Shown here piece by piece: positions 1 through 5,000 of a stretch of DNA of 7,189 nucleotides. Positions within the stretch are counted from its first letter, which is position 1; each line of letters opens with the position of its first letter. The stretch is from Pseudomonadota bacterium (GTDB taxonomy: Bacteria; Pseudomonadota; Gammaproteobacteria; Arenicellales; Arenicellaceae), in NCBI GenBank assembly GCA_018660405.1, contig JABJKL010000112.1, forward strand, positions 1 to 7,189, in the 5' to 3' direction. The notes under the pieces are model-generated. The model was given only the letters and a program-made list of their open reading frames with translations, searched no databases and had not been told where the DNA came from. The position numbers were made by a program, and so were the translations under genes.

Positions 1-47
1 ATTGATTAGAATGCCCTTCCAATGTTTACAGACCTTGAAAATCACGT

Positions 48-76
48 TTCGATCAGTGAAACATATGCTTTATAAT
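48..76 (+). promoter_or_regulatory. Promoter/operator, copy 1 of a 24-bp shared element
   Basis: A perfect sigma-70 -10 hexamer TATAAT lies at 71-76. It would give a transcript start near 83 and a leader of about 46 nt before the ATG at 129. The -35 region is poor (TTCGAT at 48-53, 17-bp spacer). The 24 bases at 49-72 recur without mismatch at 1485-1508, also just upstream of a gene for a secreted protein. The element spans exactly the -35 to -10 interval, with an imperfect dyad around CATATG (62-67). A weak -35 with a conserved spacer suggests an activator or alternative regulator, but none is identified. Confidence 0.55.
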
Positions 77-128
77 ACATAAGACGATTCCACCATCCTG
101 AACAATTCAACTGCGAGGGGAGAAAATC

Positions 129-1172
129 ATGCTTAGGCAAACGCTAGCGAACTTGATGGCAGCGGTTTCGGTCTCGATGTTGGTTCTTCCCACGACCGTT
201 TTCGCGCAGGGGTTCGGCACGGGCGAAGGACTACCGAGACACGAGATTACTAACGTGACGGGCGACCTTTATCGTTTCAGGGATAGTCGAACCTTCGGAA
301 TGTTTCTCGTAACGGCGGACGGGATCATCGTCGTCGATCCGACGAGTTCGGCGGCTGCCGCGTGGCTCAAAACGCAATTGGATGAACGTTTTGGGCTCCC
401 CGTGAAGTACGTGATCTACAGTCACCTCCACAACGATCATGCCAGCGGTGCTGGGGTCTTTGCAGAGACGGCCACAATCATTGGTCACGAGAATATCCGC
501 AAGAACCTGCAGCGTCCCGCGGCCGATGCGCCTCTGCTGTCGCGCGAGCAGCTCTGGGACATAAACCACGATGGCGTCATTCAGCGGGCGGAGGCCGAGG
601 GCACGGTTAATGCCGGCGGTTTCACTGAGCTGGACACAAACAAAGACGATTCCTTGGGCCGCGCAGAGATCTGGGCGCGGCGATTCGGCGGCGAGCAAGT
701 GCCCCCTGATATCTATTACACGAGTCAGGCGTCCATCACGCTGGGTGGTAAGACAGTCGAGCTCCACTATATGGGACGCAACCACTCCGACGACATGACC
801 GTCGTGCGGTTTCCCGAGGAGCGCGCGATCTATACGACGGATTTTTTGACGCCGAAACGTCCGCCGCGGACCACCCTGTATGGAGCCTACTTCCCCGACT
901 TTGTAGAGTCACTGCGTCGAGTCGAGCAACTCGACTTCGATATCATTTCCCCGGGGCATGAGTTACCGGGGACGAAAGCAGACGTGAGCGAGCAACGACG
1001 CTATATGGAAGAACTGGTGGCCGCGGTCTCCGCGGGCATCGCCGAGGGCAAGACCAAAGAGGAGCTCGTCGAAACCATCCTCATGGAAGACTACGATCAT
1101 CTGCTCGAGTACGCCGAGTCCCGCCCGGGCAATGTGATCGGCATCTACGAGACCCTAATATCGAGTCGGTAA
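129..1172 (+). CDS. Secreted MBL-fold metallo-hydrolase with an internal EF-hand pair
   Basis: This is a metallo-beta-lactamase superfamily hydrolase of 347 aa, probably exported to the periplasm; its substrate is unknown. Residues 1-26 form a signal peptide with a likely cut after VFA. The metal ligands are visible: the HxHxDH motif at H99, H101, D103 and H104, then H219 (GRNHSDD), the bridging D238 (TTDFL) and H277 (PGHEL). That is a complete dinuclear zinc site. Between H104 and H219 sit two canonical calcium-binding EF-hand loops, D144-E155 (DINHDGVIQRAE) and D169-E180 (DTNKDDSLGRAE), with every coordinating position filled. The start is supported by GAGGGGAG at 115-122, 6 nt before the ATG. 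The gene stands alone behind its own promoter, which shares a 24-bp element with the DUF6152-type gene downstream. By eye it is GC-richer than its right-hand neighbours, which hints at transfer. The fold is certain; the function is open. Confidence 0.93.
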   Translation: MLRQTLANLMAAVSVSMLVLPTTVFAQGFGTGEGLPRHEITNVTGDLYRFRDSRTFGMFLVTADGIIVVDPTSSAAAAWLKTQLDERFGLPVKYVIYSHLHNDHASGAGVFAETATIIGHENIRKNLQRPAADAPLLSREQLWDINHDGVIQRAEAEGTVNAGGFTELDTNKDDSLGRAEIWARRFGGEQVPPDIYYTSQASITLGGKTVELHYMGRNHSDDMTVVRFPEERAIYTTDFLTPKRPPRTTLYGAYFPDFVESLRRVEQLDFDIISPGHELPGTKADVSEQRRYMEELVAAVSAGIAEGKTKEELVETILMEDYDHLLEYAESRPGNVIGIYETLISSR

Positions 1173-1484
1173 GCCGGTCTCGACGAGCGAGCGCACTGCA
1201 ACTGAAAGCAGGCCCGCGGCCTACGCTGTTAGGACCGCTCGAGCTGCGGATAGGCGGCTATTCATCATCAAATAAAGGAGGGATTGGGTTTGAAAACATT
1301 TAAATTTTAAAGTAAGTAATTTAACAAATGCTGACAGGGCTAAGACTAAGGGCGTGATTAAAGAATTCAAAGATTTTGCTGTAAAGGGAAATATTGTTGT
1401 TGAGAGCTAACGGAGGTCAGATTAAAGCAACCAGATATTTACGGAACGAAAAACTCGAATGTCTGCGATGGGCTTAGCGGTCAA
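1173..1484. other. Gene-poor interval with a sharp composition change
   Basis: No intact gene is seen here. Up to about 1260 the DNA is GC-rich like the hydrolase gene. After that it becomes AT-rich, with tracts such as the one at 1296-1324. A small hairpin, AGGCC/GGCCT at 1211-1223, has no T tract and is not a convincing terminator. A Shine-Dalgarno-like AAAGGAGGG at 1274-1282 leads only to a frame of a few codons. The one recognisable item is the mscL fragment at 1354-1410. The composition break and the gene scrap suggest a recombination junction. Confidence 0.5.
1354..1410 (+). pseudogene. mscL: 5' remnant of mscL (large-conductance mechanosensitive channel)
   Basis: A GTG-initiated frame of 18 codons reads VIKEFKDFAVKGNIVVES and then stops (TAA at 1408-1410). 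The first 15 or so residues match the highly conserved MscL N-terminal helix and start of TM1 (E. coli begins [21 protein letters not shown]). Similarity ends abruptly where MscL should continue with DLAV, and no further MscL sequence is recognised downstream. A purine-rich TAAGGG at 1347-1352 precedes the GTG. Intact MscL is about 130-140 aa, so this is a broken leftover and not a working channel. The recognition rests on a short peptide match, but the match covers a diagnostic motif in the correct position relative to a start codon. Confidence 0.6.
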
Positions 1485-1512
1485 TCGATCAGTGAAACAT
1501 ATGCTTTACACT
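1485..1512 (+). promoter_or_regulatory. Promoter/operator, copy 2 of the 24-bp shared element
   Basis: Positions 1485-1508 are identical over 24 bases to 49-72, and 7 of the next 11 bases also match. The -10 here is TACACT at 1507-1512, weaker than the TATAAT of copy 1 but in the same register. A start near 1519 would give a leader of about 36 nt before the ATG at 1555. The same position relative to two genes argues for a shared regulator. Duplication of one promoter during acquisition of the upstream gene is the other explanation. Confidence 0.5.
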
Positions 1513-1554
1513 ACCTAAAATTTCAAGCATGAAGCTAAAAAGCGGGAAATAGGG

Positions 1555-1953
1555 ATGCTAACTACGAAATTCAGATACAGTTTTTTGATTGCAATGCTCT
1601 TCAGCTGCTCACCTGTACTCGCCCACCACTCTGTCGGTGGGATGTTTGACCAAGACGCTTTTGTTACTTTTGAGGTAGAGGTAGTCGAGTATCAATTTAT
1701 TAATCCGCACCCCTATATGACGGCAACACGAACTGATGGATCAGATGAACTATTAACTCTGGATATGGACAATCGACGAGAATTTTCTGCCCTTAATATT
1801 GATCAAAGCACCTTTGTGCCCGGCGATAAACTGCTGGTAACCCTAAACCCAAACCATGTGCCTTCCACTACTTTCTATGTAAATGCCATAGAGCATCCGC
1901 GGCTGGGTTTTAAGTATGTGACCAATGTGAGGCAGTTGTTTGGCCTGGAGTAA
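1555..1953 (+). CDS. Secreted DUF6152-type protein
   Basis: This is a small exported protein of 132 aa and unknown function. A signal peptide covers residues 1-23 (basic start, hydrophobic core LIAMLF, cut after VLA), so the mature protein begins with HHS. That His-His-Ser start, the predicted beta-strand run at about 36-48 and the NPHPYM motif at 50-55 are the features I associate with the DUF6152 family of short periplasmic proteins. The domain assignment is from memory of those motifs. The leading histidines could bind a metal, but that is inference. AGGG at 1551-1554 abuts the ATG, and AGCGGGA at 1541-1547 is a better-spaced ribosome site. The promoter contains the same 24-bp element as the MBL hydrolase gene. 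By eye it is AT-richer than that gene. Confidence 0.8.
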   Translation: MLTTKFRYSFLIAMLFSCSPVLAHHSVGGMFDQDAFVTFEVEVVEYQFINPHPYMTATRTDGSDELLTLDMDNRREFSALNIDQSTFVPGDKLLVTLNPNHVPSTTFYVNAIEHPRLGFKYVTNVRQLFGLE

Positions 1954-2045
1954 TTGCCGCATTAGTCAGTGAATTAATCACCCAGAACCTGACAATACCT
2001 GGCATTTGGAGTGCTCATTTTAAAACGTAGTAAATACGGCATGCT

Positions 2046-2066
2046 CCCCCCTACCCCCTACCCCTA
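2046..2066. repeat. C-tract ladder (CCCCTA-type repeat)
   Basis: Runs of 6, 5 and 4 cytosines are each followed by TA. On the minus strand this reads as three TAGGGG-like G runs. Only three runs are present, so a classical four-tract quadruplex of three or more tiers is not formed by this stretch alone. It lies just beyond the duplicated tRNA-Ser end. Confidence 0.6.
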
Positions 2067-2084
2067 GCCAAAATCACCCTCAGA

Positions 2085-2103
2085 TGGCGGAGAGGGAGGG
2101 ATT
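2085..2103 (-). repeat. Duplicate of the tRNA-Ser 3' end (att-like direct repeat, distal copy)
   Basis: These 19 bases are identical to 2254-2272, which are the last 19 bases of the tRNA-Ser gene including the CCA. The two copies are in direct orientation, 169 bp apart start to start. A duplicated tRNA 3' end is the usual footprint of site-specific integration at a tRNA gene. Here the interval is far too small for an integrase, so it is a remnant, a non-autonomous unit, or a tRNA-linked repeat. Confidence 0.75.
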
Positions 2104-2107
2104 ATTC

Positions 2108-2204
2108 GTCTCATCCATGAGACTCACCCCTTTGGGGCGGCCTGCGGCCGTGTAATTTCGCTTCAGGCGAAATTATCGAACCCGTGAGGATTCTCGAAAC
2201 CTCA
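2108..2204. other. Cluster of consecutive hairpins inside the tRNA-Ser repeat unit
   Basis: Five stem-loops follow one another with almost no spacing. They are GTCTCAT/ATGAGAC (2108-2114 with 2117-2123), CCCC/GGGG (2127-2130 with 2134-2137), CGGCC/GGCCG (2138-2142 with 2146-2150), a perfect 9-bp TAATTTCGC/GCGAAATTA (2153-2161 with 2167-2175) and TGAGG/CCTCA (2185-2189 with 2200-2204). None is followed by a proper T tract, so they are not ordinary terminators. They would lie downstream of the tRNA terminator on the minus strand. A structured RNA, a DNA site for a recombinase, or a REP-like repeat are all possible. Confidence 0.6.
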
Positions 2205-2216
2205 ATCGCAGCAAGA

Positions 2217-2251
2217 ATTAAAAAAGCTCGCCTGAGGCGAACTTTTTTAAT
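2217..2251 (-). terminator. Rho-independent terminator of the tRNA-Ser gene
   Basis: A 16-bp stem (2217-2232 with 2236-2251) has one mismatch and a 3-nt loop. It consists of a GC-rich core flanked by six A on one side and six T on the other. On the minus strand it starts 2 nt after the tRNA CCA end. It is symmetrical, so it can also stop plus-strand transcription coming from the DUF6152-type gene. Confidence 0.85.
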
Positions 2252-2253
2252 CC

Positions 2254-2272
2254 TGGCGGAGAGGGAGGGATT
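2254..2272 (-). repeat. Direct repeat at the tRNA-Ser 3' end (att-like, tRNA-proximal copy)
   Basis: This is the partner of the identical 19-base copy at 2085-2103. It covers the CCA end, the acceptor 3' strand and the start of the T stem, which is the segment tRNA-targeting integrases usually duplicate. Confidence 0.7.
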
Positions 2273-2343
2273 CGAACCCTCGATACGCGTTAACGTATAC
2301 ACACTTTCCAGGCGTGCTCCTTCAACCACTCGGACACCTCTCC
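2254..2343 (-). tRNA. tRNA-Ser(GGA)
   Basis: The minus strand folds as a 90-nt class II tRNA. The acceptor stem is GGAGAGG/CCTCTCC, with a G discriminator and an encoded CCA. The anticodon loop CTGGAAA gives anticodon GGA, which reads UCC/UCU. A long variable arm and the T loop TTCGAAT are present. Most of the sequence matches the E. coli serW/serX type as I remember it, including the GAAGGAGCACGCCTGGAAAG stretch. It has its own promoter and terminator and is divergent from the BI-1 family gene. It marks the boundary between the accessory-looking left side and the conserved right side. Confidence 0.97.
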
Positions 2344-2356
2344 GGAGGGCGCGCAG

Positions 2357-2383
2357 GTTATCGGAATTGCGTGAGGGGATCAA
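2357..2383 (-). promoter_or_regulatory. Probable promoter of the tRNA-Ser gene
   Basis: On the minus strand a -10-like GATAAC (2357-2362) and a -35-like TTGATC (2378-2383) are separated by 15 bp, which is short. A GC-rich discriminator (CTGCGCGCCC) follows the -10, as is typical for growth-controlled stable RNA promoters. Transcription would start near 2350, a few bases before the mature 5' end. Confidence 0.45.
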
Positions 2384-2506
2384 CCTTCTAGTTTGGGACG
2401 CTAGCCGACTTTAGCTTCTTTAACGATTGGCAAACTTGCTTGCGAAATGGTCAGGGCTTGGATAGGCTTATGCCAAATATTGTTGTAGTTGATTTGGAGC
2501 GAAAAT

Positions 2507-3217
2507 ATGTCCTATTTAGATATGAGCAGTGGTCAAGTTGTCGCGCATGCGCCAGCTTCTGAAAGAACGGCGTTTATTCGTCGTACTTATTTACACCTTG
2601 CAGGTGCAATCGCAGTATTTGCGACGCTTGAGTCGTTCTTTATCACAAGCGGTATCGCTGCGAAGTTTGTGAGTGTTTTATCAAACTCGGGCATGGGCTG
2701 GTTTTTGGTGCTTGGTGCGTTCATGGGGGTTTCCTATGTGGCGGATAAATGGGCTCGTAGCGAAGTATCACCGCAGATGCAATATGCTGGTTTGGGCCTG
2801 TTCATTGTGGCAGAAGCGATCATTTTTATGCCGCTGCTGTATATGGCCGCTACTTTCGCGCCGGGTGTTATTTCTCAGGCAGGCGTGGCAACAGTAGCCT
2901 TGGTTGCCGGGTTAACCTTTACCGCATTTAGCACGAAGAAGGATTTTTCTTTTCTAGCGCCAGCGTTGGCCATTGGTGGCATGGTTGCTTTAGGTATGAT
3001 TGTTGCAAGTATGATCTTTGGTTTCACGCTGGGTTTGGTTTTCGCGGGTGCGATGGTGATATTGGCCGCAGGCAGTATTCTTTACACGACTTCGAATATG
3101 ATCCATCACTACCACACCGGACAACATGTTGCTGCTTCACTCGGTCTGTTTTCTTCTGTGGGCTTGATGTTTTACTATCTTGTGTTCTTTTTTATGAACC
3201 TGGCGGGTGGCGACTAA
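2507..3217 (+). CDS. Bax inhibitor-1/YccA family membrane protein
   Basis: This is an integral inner-membrane protein of 236 aa from the TMBIM/BI-1 family. Members include E. coli YccA, which affects FtsH proteolysis, and B. subtilis YetJ, a pH-sensitive calcium leak. Seven hydrophobic segments are visible at about 28-50, 62-78, 91-115, 124-142, 148-169, 171-193 and 208-232, after a polar 25-residue N-terminus. The ATG at 2507 is preferred because GGAG at 2496-2499 sits 7 nt upstream; an in-frame TTG at 2489 would add six residues without such a site. In the family motif LYDT (TM6) the aspartate is replaced here by threonine (LYTT, T194). The second aspartate of the usual TM7 LYLD motif aligns with S217. 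The di-aspartyl sensor therefore seems absent and calcium leak should not be assumed. A strong terminator follows, so the gene is probably monocistronic. Confidence 0.9.
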   Translation: MSYLDMSSGQVVAHAPASERTAFIRRTYLHLAGAIAVFATLESFFITSGIAAKFVSVLSNSGMGWFLVLGAFMGVSYVADKWARSEVSPQMQYAGLGLFIVAEAIIFMPLLYMAATFAPGVISQAGVATVALVAGLTFTAFSTKKDFSFLAPALAIGGMVALGMIVASMIFGFTLGLVFAGAMVILAAGSILYTTSNMIHHYHTGQHVAASLGLFSSVGLMFYYLVFFFMNLAGGD

Positions 3218-3235
3218 CCCGATCAGTAATTGACT

Positions 3236-3270
3236 AAATAGCGCGCTGCATGGGTGGCGCGCTATTTTTT
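3236..3270 (+). terminator. Rho-independent terminator after the BI-1 family gene
   Basis: An 11-bp perfect stem (3236-3246 with 3257-3267, core GCGCGC) and a 10-nt loop are followed by T residues to 3270. It lies 18 nt after the stop codon. Confidence 0.92.
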
Positions 3271-3271
3271 G

Positions 3272-3297
3272 GCCTGCTTTACAGGCTGTTTTGTTTT
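3272..3297 (+). terminator. Second, tandem terminator-like hairpin
   Basis: GCCTG/CAGGC (3272-3276 with 3282-3286) is followed by the T-rich TGTTTTGTTTT. It is placed immediately after the stronger terminator and probably acts as a backup that insulates rhlE from readthrough. Confidence 0.6.
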
Positions 3298-3304
3298 CGA
3301 GACT

Positions 3305-3419
3305 CTAGTGCTCCTTCGCAACCCGCTGATTACGCAAACCTAAATTGAAACAGCACTAGTAGTGGTGCACCATTTACTGTATCGTGCGGCGCGCCCTAGT
3401 TGCACGAAACCAGTTGCAC
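3305..3419 (+). promoter_or_regulatory. Repeat-rich region upstream of rhlE, possible leader or operator
   Basis: An 8-bp inverted repeat, CTAGTGCT (3305-3312) with AGCACTAG (3352-3359), spans 39 nt. A 14-nt near-tandem repeat follows, with AGTTGCAC at 3398-3405 and 3412-3419 (12 of 14 bases shared per unit). TTGAAA at 3345-3350 resembles a -35, but no well-spaced -10 is clear. Cold-shock helicase genes often have structured leaders, so this may be one; that link is inference. Confidence 0.35.
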
Positions 3420-3443
3420 CAAACAACTCTCAACGAGAACATT

Positions 3444-5000
3444 TTGAATTTTTCTTCAATGGGCCTTTCGGCCCAAATCCTGCAAGCGGTTACCGCGCAG
3501 GGCTACGACGAACCATCCCCAATTCAGGCTCAGGCGATTCCAGCCGTGCTCGACGGTCACGATGTGATGGCGGCGGCCCAAACTGGAACCGGTAAAACGG
3601 CCGGTTTTGTGTTACCGATACTTGAACGCTTAAGCGCAGGTAAAAGAGCCAGCTCTAAACAGGCGCGAACACTCATTCTTACGCCAACCAGAGAATTGGC
3701 AGCGCAAGTGCATGCCAGTGTTGAAACTTACGGTAAACAGTTGCCCTTGAGCTCGGCCGTTGTGTTTGGTGGGGTTAAAATTAAACCTCAAATAGCGCGA
3801 TTAAATAGAGGCGTGGATATTTTAGTGGCGACTCCAGGCCGTTTATTGGACTTATACGGCCAGCAAGCGGTTAAGTTCGACACATTGGAAATACTGGTCC
3901 TGGATGAAGCAGATCGTATGCTCGATATGGGTTTCCTTCCCGATATTCGCAGAATTCTTGCGGCATTGCCAAAACAGCGGCAGAACCTGCTCTTTTCAGC
4001 AACCTTCTCTAACGATATTCGCAAGTTTGCGAAAACGCTGGTGCATAACCCGGTTGAGATTTCGGTTACCCCCCGTAATGCAACAGCGAATTCCGTAACA
4101 CAACATATTCACCCGGTCGATAAATCGCGCAAGGCTGAACTCTTGTTGCACCTAATTAAAGAGCGACAATTGTCGCAAGTGCTGGTGTTTTCACGCACCA
4201 AACATGGGGCGAACAAACTGGCTAAAAAGTTGGAAAATGCCGGTATTCGATCTAGTGCCATTCACGGTAATAAAAGTCAGGGCGCCCGAACCAAGGCATT
4301 GGCACAGTTTAAAGCCTGCAAAGTGCAGGTGTTGGTCGCGACCGACATCGCTGCCCGAGGTTTGGATATTCAGCAGCTGCCGTATGTGGTGAACTTTGAT
4401 TTGCCTAACGTACCAGAAGATTATGTGCATCGTATCGGTCGTACCGGGCGTGCTGGATTAACGGGTGAGGCATTTTCATTGGTAAGTGCCGATGAAATCC
4501 AACAACTAAGTGATATTGAGCGCCTGACCAAAAAGCAGTTAGAACGTGAAATAGTCGAAGGTTTTGATCCTGTGCACTCGCTTCCTGTCTCTGCTCCGGC
4601 AACTAAAAATAAAAAGCATGGCGGTGGTGGATCTGGTCATAAACGCGGTGGTAAACCGGTTTTCGGTAAACCCGGTGGTGGGCATCACAGTAAAAAGAAG
4701 AAGCACGGTGGCCACAAACCTTTTCATCGGGGTGGTAGTGGACAAGGCGAGCAAGCTTCCTCAAATCGTTCGGGTGATTCGAATAGTGCAGGCGGTGAAT
4801 CCGGTCGCCAGAATCAACAGCAGCGAAATGGTGATGCCGGTCAAAACCGGGGCACTAAAAACCAGGGATCTACAAATGACGGTAACAAGTCGTCATGGCG
4901 AAGCCGTAAACGACGGCATAGTTCGGGGCAGAGTTCGGGAAATAGTTCGGGAAACAGTTCGAGCCAAGGTCGACCTGCGCAATCGCGCGCCAACCATTAG
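3444..5000 (+). CDS. rhlE: RhlE-type ATP-dependent DEAD-box RNA helicase
   Basis: This is a cytoplasmic ATP-dependent RNA helicase of 518 aa with all family motifs: Q motif (GYDEPSPIQ, Q28), AQTGTGKT 45-52, PTRELA 81-86, GG 109-110, TPGR 130-133, DEAD 154-157, SAT 185-187, VFSRTK 248-253, ATDIAARGLDI 299-309 and HRIGRTGR 329-336. RhlE proteins act in ribosome assembly and RNA turnover, often in the cold. I chose the TTG at 3444 because MNFSSMGLSAQILQAV aligns end to end with E. coli RhlE MSFDSLGLSPDILRAV. A GTG at 3384 would add 20 unmatched residues, and the ATG at 3459 lacks a ribosome site. The site for the TTG itself is weak (CGAG). From about residue 383 a disordered basic tail rich in Gly, Lys, His, Ser and Asn replaces the shorter usual tail and probably binds RNA. 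The stop overlaps the convergent gene's stop by 4 bp. Confidence 0.93.
   Translation: MNFSSMGLSAQILQAVTAQGYDEPSPIQAQAIPAVLDGHDVMAAAQTGTGKTAGFVLPILERLSAGKRASSKQARTLILTPTRELAAQVHASVETYGKQLPLSSAVVFGGVKIKPQIARLNRGVDILVATPGRLLDLYGQQAVKFDTLEILVLDEADRMLDMGFLPDIRRILAALPKQRQNLLFSATFSNDIRKFAKTLVHNPVEISVTPRNATANSVTQHIHPVDKSRKAELLLHLIKERQLSQVLVFSRTKHGANKLAKKLENAGIRSSAIHGNKSQGARTKALAQFKACKVQVLVATDIAARGLDIQQLPYVVNFDLPNVPEDYVHRIGRTGRAGLTGEAFSLVSADEIQQLSDIERLTKKQLEREIVEGFDPVHSLPVSAPATKNKKHGGGGSGHKRGGKPVFGKPGGGHHSKKKKHGGHKPFHRGGSGQGEQASSNRSGDSNSAGGESGRQNQQQRNGDAGQNRGTKNQGSTNDGNKSSWRSRKRRHSSGQSSGNSSGNSSSQGRPAQSRANH
4920..4967 (+). repeat. 12-bp in-frame tandem repeat in the rhlE tail
   Basis: Four 12-bp units start with AGTTCG at 4920, 4932, 4944 and 4956. 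They encode SSGQ, SSGN, SSGN and SSSQ. The two middle units differ by one base, so this is probably a recent slippage expansion. Confidence 0.8.

Noticed and set aside
231..785. Open minus-strand frame of 184 codons opposite the MBL hydrolase
   Set aside because: It lies wholly inside a gene with intact catalytic motifs and has no recognisable motif of its own; GC-rich genes often leave the antisense frame open.
1211..1223. Hairpin after the MBL hydrolase as a terminator
   Set aside because: The stem is only 5 bp and no T tract follows.
2085..2272. CRISPR-like array
   Set aside because: There are only two repeat copies, the repeat is the tRNA end, and the interior is a series of different hairpins with no regular spacing.
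2111..2414. Short frames on both strands across the tRNA-Ser and its hairpins
   Set aside because: They translate the tRNA, its terminator and the hairpin cluster, which is a well-known source of false proteins.
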